Of a stretch of DNA of 64,000 nt, positions 50,846-58,998 are shown piece by piece (position 1 is the stretch's first letter; every line of letters starts with the position of its first letter). Under the pieces are notes generated by a model that was not told where the DNA came from, searched no databases, and worked only from the letters and a program-made list of their open reading frames with translations. Both the position numbers and the translations under genes were made by a program. Origin of the DNA: Nostoc sp. UHCC 0870. Lineage in GTDB: Bacteria; Cyanobacteriota; Cyanobacteriia; Cyanobacteriales; Nostocaceae. Where the stretch lies: the NCBI RefSeq assembly GCF_022063185.1, contig NZ_CP091913.1, forward strand, positions 698,501 to 762,500, written 5' to 3'.

Positions 50846-53458
50846 TTAAGTCCTCGCGGCGTAAATCGCAACCCGAAAACCAATGTTGATATCCCTGCTG
50901 CCCGGACCATAGTACTCACGAGACGCAGAACGGCAATACCTCGGAAGACTGAGCCAAGAACCACCGCGCAGCAGCCTACGGGATTGATTGTCATTCTCAT
51001 TATCTATGCTTATCCATGCACTACCATTTGTAGGCGCGGCTTCATAATTTTCATGCCAATGGTCAGCGCAGCATTCATATACATTTCCGTGCATACCGTA
51101 TAACCCAAAAGCATTAGTCAATTTAAATCTGCCTACTGGGGTTGTTTGTTCTACAGATTTACCTTTAAGAGCATCACCATAGGGAACTCCATCATAGTAA
51201 TAATTTCCTAAATCCGGTGAGATAGTCTCGCCAAAGTGGAAAGCAGTTGTCGTGCCTGCTCTACAAGCGTACTCCCATTCTGCTTCGCTAGGCAGTCGGT
51301 AGTTTTTTTGTGTATGTTTTAATAGTCTATCACAAAACTCTACCGCTTCATACCAAGAAATTTGTTCTACTGGTAAATCATCACCTTTAAATTGCGAGGG
51401 GTCAGGCTGGAGTTTGCGGTTTACTTGTTCTAAAGTAGCCACAGCCCGCCATTGAGCTTGAGTAATGGGGTACTTACCCATAAAGAAGGGGGGGACTATG
51501 ACTTCATGTTGGGGGCTTTCGCTATCGTAACGTTGAGCTTCCTCTGGCGGTGAACCCATCATAAATTTACCACCGGGAATTGCAACCATTTCTAGGGTGA
51601 TGTTGTTCCCCAGATTTTCGCTAAAATATTGGGCTGTTTTGGTTTCTGACTTGATGATTTCACCGCGACGGTTGACTGTAACAGTTGTAAATTGCTGGGT
51701 TTGTAAATTTGATATTCCTATATAGCTCTGAGTAATTTTTTGCTCAATTCGCTGACTCATCTCAGCATATTTCCCCCCTAATAACTGTAGAGTTTGAGCG
51801 GTAATTTGAGCAAATGGCAAATAATCTGAGTCAATTTGTACATCAGTATCAAATAAAATTGCATCAAAATTTCTCTTTGATTGCTTTAATTGCAACTCTC
51901 GATTGATAAACTCAGATAGACAGAGAATTACATTAATAGTCTGGCTTTTGCGGGTGATTTTGATCAGTTCTTCTCTGACACCAGGATAAAACTCATACTT
52001 TACCTCTTGTTTTAGTTTCAGACCTAACCCCCCAACCCCCTTCCCTAGTAGGGAAGGGGGAAAAGTTAAAGCCTCTCTCCTTGTAGGGGAGAGGTTTGGA
52101 GAGGGGTTTTCCAGATCCCGTGAAAAGTCAGCTACATTTGTAGGCGATAGGTTTGGGGAGGGGTCTAGTATTGGTTGGAGTAAACCTCCCATGAAAACTT
52201 CGGCTAGATGAACTGCACTAGAGTCTGGTAAGAGGGTTTGCTGAATGAGTCGAATTACAGGTAAGCTAACGGGAGCAGCAGCCATCATCCTTGCTAGTTG
52301 ACGAGATAATGGGTATGCAGCAGCTTGAAAACGACTCACCCTAGCTTCAGCAGAAAGTTTGTTGTCTTCCTTAGCATTCTGACTAACTTGAGAGTTAATG
52401 TTTTCAATTTCTTCGGGGAGAAAAACTAACCCTGGTGTCCTACTTCCTCCTACCCCTGCTAAAACTTTTGCCCAATTTTTCATCGGGAAAGCTTCTAAGG
52501 TGACAATGGGTAAAGTCAAAGCTTGGGGGGAATTAAATTTTTTGTCTGGAGGTTGGCGGGTTTTTAATAATCGAGTATTGGGAACGCCGGGAGTTTGGGA
52601 ATATAATTGCACTTCCATTCCCCACGCTAAAGCTGTGCGCGACCATAGGCGTTCGGGTAATAATTGCAGCAGTGAGACTGGTTGAATTTTAGCCCAATTT
52701 CTCAAGATTTTTAGTAAAGAACCATTGTGCCAAATTGGTGATACACAGTCACTAACTAACCAAATTAAACGCCTACCACTGGGGTCATTGAGTTCTTTAA
52801 AACTGGCTTGACGGTGTTGTAGATAAAGTTCTATCTCGCCTGCATCACCCATTTTTAAATACCATAGGGTGACATGACGAAATGCACCATGTCTTTCTAA
52901 AAGTTGTTGAAATTCTATTAATATTTGTCGCCACAGGGGAAGCCTTGGTGTTTCTTCAATGACTAAGGCGACTTCTAGCCAGCGAGTCAGGACAGGCTGA
53001 ACCACCGGTAGCCAGAAATCTTCTTCAGCAATGCTGGTAACGGTGGCTTCTTCATTTAAAACCGTTTCAGTGAGGGAAGGGACTTGTCGCATGAATGGAC
53101 GGAGCGATCGCCCTAATGCTAAAGTATTTCTTAATGCTAGGGGATCAGTAATTTTAATTGGTAATCCCGTTGATGTAGGTTCAGATGCAGCAGCTTGATG
53201 AGGGGGAGTATCTACATAAGCAGGAGCAGTATTTGTGACTGTTTCCACCTGTTCAGAAACATTACCCGGTTGAGAATTTAGAGTCGGTGATGAGGTGGTT
53301 TGAGAATTATCTGGAGTAGTAACAGGCGCGACTTCCGCAGTATCAATTAATGGATTTATTTGCACCATTAACCAGATAATATCTGCTAACTCTTGCGCCG
53401 TTAGGTCAATTTCTGTTTCTTGTGATTTAGGTGGTTCTTTTTCTGACGGCGCAGACAT
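50846..53458 (-). CDS. vWA-like/SAV_2336-type protein fused to an FGE-sulfatase domain; probable DGR target
   Basis: The protein has 870 residues from the ATG at 53458 (GAGAGG site); the frame's upstream TTG overlaps the moxR stop. The disordered N-terminus (about 1-110) precedes a region (about 110-400) resembling the SAV_2336/vWA-like module, with EVALVIEETPRLPLWRQILI where a MIDAS would be, RRLIWLVSDCVSPIWHNGSL and LLQLLPERLWSRTALAWGM. Helical and linker segments follow. The FGE (C-type lectin) domain spans about 620-870: MVAIPGGKFMMGSPPEEAQR, then PVEQISWYEAVEFCDRL, YRLPSEAEWEYACRAGTT and MHGNVYECCADHW. One catalytic Cys is Ser (GGSWLSLPRYC), so it is likely a binding or sensor domain rather than an active FGE. 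The C-terminus is a probable DGR variable region. It is the last gene of the operon after moxR. Confidence 0.85.
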   Translation of the reverse strand: MSAPSEKEPPKSQETEIDLTAQELADIIWLMVQINPLIDTAEVAPVTTPDNSQTTSSPTLNSQPGNVSEQVETVTNTAPAYVDTPPHQAAASEPTSTGLPIKITDPLALRNTLALGRSLRPFMRQVPSLTETVLNEEATVTSIAEEDFWLPVVQPVLTRWLEVALVIEETPRLPLWRQILIEFQQLLERHGAFRHVTLWYLKMGDAGEIELYLQHRQASFKELNDPSGRRLIWLVSDCVSPIWHNGSLLKILRNWAKIQPVSLLQLLPERLWSRTALAWGMEVQLYSQTPGVPNTRLLKTRQPPDKKFNSPQALTLPIVTLEAFPMKNWAKVLAGVGGSRTPGLVFLPEEIENINSQVSQNAKEDNKLSAEARVSRFQAAAYPLSRQLARMMAAAPVSLPVIRLIQQTLLPDSSAVHLAEVFMGGLLQPILDPSPNLSPTNVADFSRDLENPSPNLSPTRREALTFPPSLLGKGVGGLGLKLKQEVKYEFYPGVREELIKITRKSQTINVILCLSEFINRELQLKQSKRNFDAILFDTDVQIDSDYLPFAQITAQTLQLLGGKYAEMSQRIEQKITQSYIGISNLQTQQFTTVTVNRRGEIIKSETKTAQYFSENLGNNITLEMVAIPGGKFMMGSPPEEAQRYDSESPQHEVIVPPFFMGKYPITQAQWRAVATLEQVNRKLQPDPSQFKGDDLPVEQISWYEAVEFCDRLLKHTQKNYRLPSEAEWEYACRAGTTTAFHFGETISPDLGNYYYDGVPYGDALKGKSVEQTTPVGRFKLTNAFGLYGMHGNVYECCADHWHENYEAAPTNGSAWISIDNENDNQSRRLLRGGSWLSLPRYCRSASREYYGPGSRDINIGFRVAIYAART
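50866..50966 (-). other. Candidate DGR variable region (VR)
   Basis: In coding direction the segment runs from GGTGGTTCTTGG to GGTTTTCGGGTTGCG. Cyanobacterial DGR targets of the FGE type normally read GGSWNNNPRNCRSANR, then PDNRNNNIGFRV in the template. Here the same frame reads GGSWLSLPRYCRSASR, then GPGSRDINIGFRV. At the expected AAY codons the sequence has CTC, AGT, CTT, TAT, TCT, TAC, TAT, GGT, AGC, GAT and ATC. The pyrimidine third base is kept and nearly all differences fall on the A positions. Conserved codons between them have not drifted. The template repeat and reverse transcriptase are not in this window. Confidence 0.68.
52020..52175. repeat. Dispersed repeat inserted in frame within the vWA/FGE gene
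   Basis: A GC-rich segment with hairpins (CCCCCTTCCCTAG / GTAGGGAAGGGGG; CTCTCTCC / GGGGAGAG) and the stretch CCAGATCCCGTGAAAAGTCA lies inside the coding sequence. The latter recurs, with one change, in intergenic DNA at 58299-58323. In protein it gives the low-complexity linker PSPNLSPT…PSPNLSPTRREALTFP and the reading frame stays open. Confidence 0.7.
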
Positions 53459-53466
53459 ATATCCTC

Positions 53467-54495
53467 TCAAATTAAATTAGATAAATCCTGTAATAATTTC
53501 TCTATAAACTTATCTTTATTATCTTTATCCATCTCTGGGAATTTTTTTCTAGTAACGAGGTAGATGACATTTAATAGCTGGTCAGTTGCTAATTGCTTTT
53601 TGTTTCCTTGTAATTTTAGATATTTTTCGATAATCGGCTGGGCTTTTGCTAAAATAGCTTTATCTGGATCATCCTTAAAGTGAGCCGCAACAATTTTTTT
53701 CAAGCGTTCATCATCCGGTTCTGGCATAGTTAAACGGATACAGCGACGTAAAAACGGTGGTGGAAAATCGCGCTCTCCATTACTAGTGAGAATGACAAAA
53801 GGGAAAGCTTTACAAGCAATTTTTCCTCCTGGAATATCGACTTCTTCATTTTCAGAAGTAAATACAGTGACGTTAGGTTGCTGTTTTTTAATCCGCGCTA
53901 ATTCGGGAATATCAAATTGCCCTTCTTCAAAAATATGCAGCAGATTATTAGGTAAGTCAATATCACTTTTATCAATTTCATCTATGAGCAGAACTCTCGG
54001 TTTTTTATCTTGACTTTGATACAAAGCTGTGCCTACAGCCCCTAATCTTAGATATTTACCAATATCGTCTACTTGAGGAGAGTCTGTTTCGTCTGTTTTC
54101 TTATCTAAATTTGGTCGAGAATCCTGATTTTGGTTTCTGATACTCTGTAAGCGTCCTACTGCATCGTAACTGTAAAGACCCTCTGTTAAAGTGGAACGTG
54201 TGGTGATGTTCCAGCGTAAAACTTTGCCTAATTTTAATTGATGCGCTATGGCATAGGCAAGAGAAGTTTTTCCTGTACCCGGTTTACCTTCAACTAATAA
54301 AGGACGGCGCAAGTATAAAGCTGCATTCACCAATTCTACTTCTTCATCTCTAATTTGAAACGTTGCCCCCCGTTTTTCCTCTTCCGTTTTTTTTCCTGCG
54401 GTGGAACTGAAACTACGCCAACTCGGTGCTGGAGGTAAGCGTTTAATTCCGTCATGGGGTTCACGTTCTTTTTGAAATATTTTCCAATCGTTCAT
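53467..54495 (-). CDS. MoxR-type AAA+ ATPase of the vWA-MoxR-VMAP system
   Basis: The 342-residue AAA+ protein has Walker A GKPGTGKT (70-77) and Walker B VLLIDEIDK (168-176, Asp172/Glu173). Sensor 1 lies in FVILTSNGERDFPPPFLRR, which also carries the arginine finger region. The lid follows. MoxR ATPases work with vWA-domain partners as chaperone-like or signal-transducing motors. The gene overlaps the upstream EAD-VMAP gene and the downstream vWA/FGE gene by about four bases each. The three are therefore co-translated, in the arrangement known for NTP-dependent ternary conflict systems. A ~25-residue acidic/Asn-rich insert (NQNQDSRPNLDKKTDETD) lies between the Walker motifs. Confidence 0.9.
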   Translation of the reverse strand: MNDWKIFQKEREPHDGIKRLPPAPSWRSFSSTAGKKTEEEKRGATFQIRDEEVELVNAALYLRRPLLVEGKPGTGKTSLAYAIAHQLKLGKVLRWNITTRSTLTEGLYSYDAVGRLQSIRNQNQDSRPNLDKKTDETDSPQVDDIGKYLRLGAVGTALYQSQDKKPRVLLIDEIDKSDIDLPNNLLHIFEEGQFDIPELARIKKQQPNVTVFTSENEEVDIPGGKIACKAFPFVILTSNGERDFPPPFLRRCIRLTMPEPDDERLKKIVAAHFKDDPDKAILAKAQPIIEKYLKLQGNKKQLATDQLLNVIYLVTRKKFPEMDKDNKDKFIEKLLQDLSNLI

Positions 54496-55937
54496 TGCAG
54501 TTGATAGTTAGTAGGAATTAGGCGGTTTGGATCGTCCCAAATCAGGGAAATATGCAATTGTGACTGACAGCGTTCTTGAAATATTTTCTCTGACAGTTGT
54601 AATAATTTATCCCGTAATAAACGATTGAGTTGTGTTTCACAATTACCTTCTGGTGGTTCACTTCTCAGCCAGAGAGCGATAGGTGTTCCAGAGCAATATA
54701 AAGCTGAAGCCATTTCTTCGTAACTTGATTGTAGAGGCGATATCAATTTTAATCCAACAATATTTTCATTTTGTAACTGACCCGTGAGAGTATTCAGATC
54801 ATCTTTAAGATCACTGTTTAAAAATTGGTTTACAGGAACACCACATTTTTTAACACATTGCCATTTATCACCCCATTTACCTTGATATAATTTATATATG
54901 GGTTTGAGTCTGTCTGAAGAACGGATTCTGACTTGATGTGATGTTCCTACACAAATTTTATCTAAGGGTTCAAATTTCCATTGATCTACTTCCCAGCCAA
55001 ACAAGGAAGAAGGCAGAAAAAACTCAATAATTAAATCTTTAATATCTTGTCCTTTTTTACGAGAAATTTCAGCAATGAAATCTTTAACTATTTCTTGAAT
55101 ATGTTCCTTTGTATAATATTCTTCCTCTGTATCTTGCATCTGTATTTTGGGTTGCTGATGCTTTAAAGGTATGAAGCTATCTGCAATATTCTCCTTTGCC
55201 AACCAACCAGAAATTTGAAATGAATTTGTGTAAGACTGGCTATTTTTAATTTCAATGATTAAATAATATTTCCCTAAAGATTTTTTATATTCCGCTTTGA
55301 AATTTGTCACAGATTTGTTAAAATCTAACATAGTAATAGATTGATCACTACGAATGTGTTTTCTGATGATTTTTTGTAAATTCTTGTTAAATTGAGTATA
55401 TTTATTAATATGTTTATTTTCCAAATAGCCAGCTAACCGTGGCAGAAATTGTCGAATAATTTCTTCTTCGTTGAAATAGTCTGCTAAATCAGATAATGAA
55501 TCTTGGTCTAAATTATATAATGACTCATCTAAATCAGGGTCTTTTTGCCATACAGCATCTTGATACACTTGTTTGACACATTGCCAAAATGCCTCATCTT
55601 GTTGAGAGAATATATTTCTTAAATCATTAATTAATTCACTATCTAAATTTTCTTCTTTCAACTTAAAAAGAGATGAATCTTTGGGATTTTCATCATTTAA
55701 CTGCTTAACATATTTTTGATAAGCTGTAGAGTTGTTTTTTTCAATTTCTGACAAGAATAGAGATAATTCTTCTTTATGCTTCTCAAAATAGTCCAAAATG
55801 ATATTATCTCTTGAACTTTTTGACTGTCCAGCAGTAAGCTCTTTACGGATAGGCTCAAATTCATCAAGAGATTTATCAAGTTCTGGATCGGTCAAAGCTT
55901 CGATTAATTTCCGTAGAAGTCCACGCTTGTACTGCAT
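54492..55937 (-). CDS. EAD-VMAP-like adaptor protein
   Basis: The 481-residue protein has an N-terminal ~85-residue helical domain (MQYKRGLLRKLIEALTDPEL, then RDNIILDYFEKHKEEL). It is closely similar to the N-terminus of the next upstream gene and fits an effector-associated domain (EAD). The middle is of mixed charge. The C-terminal ~230 residues resemble VMAP-C: VDQWKFEPLDKICVGTSHQV, then GVPVNQFLNSDLKDDLNTL, IALWLRSEPPEGNCETQLNR and HISLIWDDPNRLIPTNYQ. VMAPs bridge the vWA-MoxR core to effectors through EAD-EAD contacts. No enzyme motif is seen. It follows the effector gene by 3 bases and overlaps moxR by four (ATGA). The VMAP call relies on context and pattern memory. Confidence 0.78.
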   Translation of the reverse strand: MQYKRGLLRKLIEALTDPELDKSLDEFEPIRKELTAGQSKSSRDNIILDYFEKHKEELSLFLSEIEKNNSTAYQKYVKQLNDENPKDSSLFKLKEENLDSELINDLRNIFSQQDEAFWQCVKQVYQDAVWQKDPDLDESLYNLDQDSLSDLADYFNEEEIIRQFLPRLAGYLENKHINKYTQFNKNLQKIIRKHIRSDQSITMLDFNKSVTNFKAEYKKSLGKYYLIIEIKNSQSYTNSFQISGWLAKENIADSFIPLKHQQPKIQMQDTEEEYYTKEHIQEIVKDFIAEISRKKGQDIKDLIIEFFLPSSLFGWEVDQWKFEPLDKICVGTSHQVRIRSSDRLKPIYKLYQGKWGDKWQCVKKCGVPVNQFLNSDLKDDLNTLTGQLQNENIVGLKLISPLQSSYEEMASALYCSGTPIALWLRSEPPEGNCETQLNRLLRDKLLQLSEKIFQERCQSQLHISLIWDDPNRLIPTNYQLQ

Positions 55938-55940
55938 TAA

Positions 55941-57854
55941 CTACTTACCTACTACCCAATAATCTTGCCCGTTTTGTTGCATTTGCTGTAATCCAAATCG
56001 TTGGTTAGGTGATTGATTATGATGGAGCAATGAGTACATATCTTGGAGCAAATCGCGGGCTTCGGCAAAATATCCATGACCTAGAAATGTTAAATCAATA
56101 TTAGAAACCTCTATTGTATCTATGCCATCAACAACTGTAATGGGTGGAGAAAAACCAGCACGAGGATGATCATGAATAATACCTGATGTTGCTAAAGCTT
56201 TATCTTTAGATGAAATGTACAATGTTGTCCGTTCAGCGAGTTTTTGATAAGCTGCGGCTAATTGTTGAAATAGATCAGGATCAACATCAGGAGCAGCCAG
56301 AAATATTTGCCCAAACCGGATGTTACTGTCGGCTTGCACTTGGGTTAAAATTCGCTGCATGACTCTAATTAAGCCACGATTCCCCATACTATGAGCAATG
56401 ATATGAATTTTTTCTGCGCCACTGTTTTGAGCCAAGTTGAGTAAGAACTCAGCAATATATATCTCGCTGGCTTCCATTGTGGCTGCATCTGCTATGTAGC
56501 TAGCTAGTCTTCCTCTTGACGGCCAGCTATAGAAAGCCATAATCCCCGGTACGTCTAGATCAAACCCAATCTGAGCGGCGCGCAAGGCTGCATCTTCAAA
56601 ACTGACGTTAAAGCCGTGAATGTAGACTAAAGCAGAACGCTTATCTAAGGGATTTGCTTGTAAAGTCTGTTGGACTTGTTGTAAAAAAGCTTGTTCCTGA
56701 AGCAGTTTGAGACTATCTTCTTGTAGTTTCAGCCGATCATCCGTTGAGTTTAATAATCTATATAAGAAAGAAGAACCTGTAGAGCCGAATTTATGAGATT
56801 TTGGTACTGCTACTTTACAAGTACCATAATGAAGATTGCGATCGCGCTGTCTTGAAAATCCTTGAGATATATCCTGGGGGTTATTGGGTTTGCGGTTAGT
56901 CCCAAACCACAGGGGATATATGGTAGTTTCAGACTGTGGGGGAGGAGGGGAAAGAGGACCACGAGTTACTCTTGTTGTGATAACTTCTCGGTCAAGGATT
57001 GATGTATCACGAGTGATGAAATGGGGTACTACACTATCTGGCAAACTTCTGAGTTTAATTTCAGCAATACCAGAGTTAAAAGCAGTGTAATATTGCTGTC
57101 CATCGGCTAAACTTCTATAAAAACCTGCTGAAAATGCTACGGCAGATCGATCATCAATTTCTTTTTTCATCCCGACAACACAGCTAACTTTATCTGCTAG
57201 TGCATCGGCTTTTTCTAATGAAAAGCAAGCATTGAGTACCACACATTCTATTCGTCCATCAAGCACAACTAATAAATTTGCCAGTGCTTCTGGAGAAACT
57301 AGATGCTGTTCTCCTTGAGCGTTATTTAAAATAATTTCACCACTGGGGCTGCCGTGACTACTAAAGTGTACAATTAGCGGTTTATATTGACGTAAATATT
57401 TAGATAGTTCTTCTACATTAACGGCTATTTCGACTTTAACTATATAGTTTTTTTCTTGGTTTAGTTGTTTAAATTGCTCTCGAATTAGATTAGCTTCTTT
57501 CTCCAATTGTAGTAGTTGAGTACCGATGGGATTGGCGGCGAGAAATAAAATATCGCAGGTTTTTTCTTCTGGGATAATATCTTGCTTTGGCGGTTCTGGA
57601 TTGGGGGTAATTTTTAACGCCGAAACGTGCTTTTCATAAGCTATAGGATTGCAATTTTTAATGGCTGTTAATAATACAGGAAATTCTTCTTGATGTTTTT
57701 CAAAATAATCAAGAATTATGTTGTCTCTCAAAGCTTGTGGCTGTCTATCTGTAAACTGCTTCCGCACAGCCGGAAATTCATCAAGTGCTTCTGTGAGTTC
57801 CGGCTCGGTTAGAGATTGGATTAATTTCCTAAGAATCCTGCGATCGTATTGCAT
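55941..57854 (-). CDS. EAD-CHAT-DUF900 hydrolase effector protein
   Basis: The 637-residue protein has three parts. An N-terminal EAD (1-85; MQYDRRILRKLIQSLTEPEL, RDNIILDYFEKHQEEF) is nearly the same as that of the following gene. A CHAT protease-like domain (about 98-275) has His167 (FSSHGS) and Cys210 (LNACFS). A DUF900 alpha/beta hydrolase domain (about 310-600) has SALVYIHGFNVSFEDAALRA, nucleophile Ser489 in AHSMGN, and a late His in FLGHGYF. It probably is the effector of the operon: a protease plus an esterase/lipase-like enzyme, recruited by EAD pairing. It is the promoter-proximal gene. A short interdomain stretch PLSPPPPQSE acts as hinge. All putative catalytic residues are present. 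Confidence 0.87.
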   Translation of the reverse strand: MQYDRRILRKLIQSLTEPELTEALDEFPAVRKQFTDRQPQALRDNIILDYFEKHQEEFPVLLTAIKNCNPIAYEKHVSALKITPNPEPPKQDIIPEEKTCDILFLAANPIGTQLLQLEKEANLIREQFKQLNQEKNYIVKVEIAVNVEELSKYLRQYKPLIVHFSSHGSPSGEIILNNAQGEQHLVSPEALANLLVVLDGRIECVVLNACFSLEKADALADKVSCVVGMKKEIDDRSAVAFSAGFYRSLADGQQYYTAFNSGIAEIKLRSLPDSVVPHFITRDTSILDREVITTRVTRGPLSPPPPQSETTIYPLWFGTNRKPNNPQDISQGFSRQRDRNLHYGTCKVAVPKSHKFGSTGSSFLYRLLNSTDDRLKLQEDSLKLLQEQAFLQQVQQTLQANPLDKRSALVYIHGFNVSFEDAALRAAQIGFDLDVPGIMAFYSWPSRGRLASYIADAATMEASEIYIAEFLLNLAQNSGAEKIHIIAHSMGNRGLIRVMQRILTQVQADSNIRFGQIFLAAPDVDPDLFQQLAAAYQKLAERTTLYISSKDKALATSGIIHDHPRAGFSPPITVVDGIDTIEVSNIDLTFLGHGYFAEARDLLQDMYSLLHHNQSPNQRFGLQQMQQNGQDYWVVGK

Positions 57855-57910
57855 TGGCTACCTACTCAGTGTAAATTTATCGCATCGTTTAAATAAGTTA
57901 TCTGGGCGAC

Positions 57911-58016
57911 TATAGCGGTTCTCGCTTTAGTGAGGTACAAGAAACCCACCCCCAACCCCCTAAGAGCAAGCAAGGAGGGGGCTATTATATGCCTTATATG
58001 ATTAGGAAACGCTATA
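57911..58016. repeat. MITE-A copy 3
   Basis: The complete element is bounded by TATAGCG and CGCTATA, directly upstream of the conflict-system operon, about 55 bases before its first start codon. It lies in the promoter region and could affect expression of that operon. Confidence 0.8.
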
Positions 58017-58476
58017 TAAGTCGCGGTTATACAGACAAAACCCGACTGTGCGGGTTAGAATAATCGATTTTTTGTTAGTCTACGGTTAGGGGTGCAAGGC
58101 TTTACGCCTCTACTAGATATGAATTTTCACGTCATGTGGAAAAGCTAAGGGTAAACTAACCCCTAGTCCCGCAAGGCGTAAATAAGGGCAAGTTTATCAG
58201 ACTTTTGTGTATATTGTCGCTCCTTTGGCGAACGCGTTAGCGTCTGTCTACGACACCCTACGCGAACGTAAGATAAGCAAGCTAGATCGAGGGTCTTTCC
58301 AGAACCCGTGAAAAGTCAGCTACTAGATAATTGACCCAATTTAAAATTTTTGTTCAGTAAATATACTATATTTAGATTAGCCCAAATTAAGTAAAAAATA
58401 AAGCTTTTCAGCAAAAATTACCATAATTCAATGTTAGGTCAGGTTAAGGTGCTGCACAAGTTATAGGATAAATTGT
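58017..58476. other. Intergenic region with repeat fragments
   Basis: No gene is seen. The stretch CCAGAACCCGTGAAAAGTCA (58299-58318) is the intergenic relative of the repeat found in frame in the vWA/FGE gene. Other fragments (GCGAACGCGTTAGCG, TACGCGAACGTAAG) resemble common Nostoc repeats. Confidence 0.55.
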
Positions 58477-58674
58477 TCAGAATGTACCTCGAAATGCAGC
58501 ATAGGCAAGGGTAATGATAATTGGGAGAATGATAGAAATAGTAATCATCAGTCCTGTTTTACCAAAACGAATTTCTTGCCCATCTGCTTTTAACAGAGCA
58601 ATTACAGCTGCGGTTGCCATTAAAATCCAAATGCTGCCAAAGATGATAAAAATAGTGAATGCTGAGTCATTCAT
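58477..58674 (-). CDS. Small two-helix membrane protein
   Basis: The 65-residue protein has two hydrophobic helices, FTIFIIFGSIWILMATAAVI and LMITISIILPIIITLAYAAF, joined by a short charged loop KADGQEIRFGKTG. No family is recognised. An AAGAGG stretch lies well upstream, so the start is plausible but not proven. It might encode a small stress or toxin-like membrane peptide; there is no direct support for that. Confidence 0.55.
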   Translation of the reverse strand: MNDSAFTIFIIFGSIWILMATAAVIALLKADGQEIRFGKTGLMITISIILPIIITLAYAAFRGTF

Positions 58675-58767
58675 AGTATTTTCTTGACTATGATTTACCT
58701 CTTGATTCTAAGTCTAAGTTGCGACTTTACCTAGACTATTCCTCCCAGCATTGACATTAAACTGCCA

Positions 58768-58998
58768 TCAGTTGTGTTTATCAGATGTTTTATCCTGCTT
58801 AACTTTTTTGATTAATTCCATGTAGATATTAATCTCATTCACTTCTACATCATGTTCAAGTCTAGTTACTTTCCATTTCTCCTTTCTTAAGTAAACTTCT
58901 TCTCCTACTCTGGGAAGAAATTGTAAATCATAGAACTTTTTGATAAAGTCTTTTTGGTTTTCTTCCCATAAGATTATTTTGGCTGATTCTTGGCTCAT
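58768..58998 (-). CDS. Small hypothetical protein
   Basis: The 76-residue charged soluble protein (KIILWEENQKDFIKKFYDLQ, then FLPRVGEEVYLRKEKWKVTR) has a predicted beta-rich middle. A good ribosome binding site, GAAGGAT, precedes the ATG by about six bases. No family is recognised. It lies 93 bases before the small membrane protein gene on the same strand, so the two could be co-transcribed. Confidence 0.62.
   Translation of the reverse strand: MSQESAKIILWEENQKDFIKKFYDLQFLPRVGEEVYLRKEKWKVTRLEHDVEVNEINIYMELIKKVKQDKTSDKHN

Noticed and set aside
50737..51000. 87-codon minus-strand frame over the DGR variable region
   Set aside because: It is an out-of-frame shadow of the FGE C-terminus; the real frame ends near 50846.
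50846..53458. Active formylglycine-generating enzyme or sulfatase maturase
   Set aside because: One of the active-site Cys is replaced (GGSWLSLPRYC), there is no sulfatase neighbour, and the domain is fused to a vWA-like module, so a binding role fits better.
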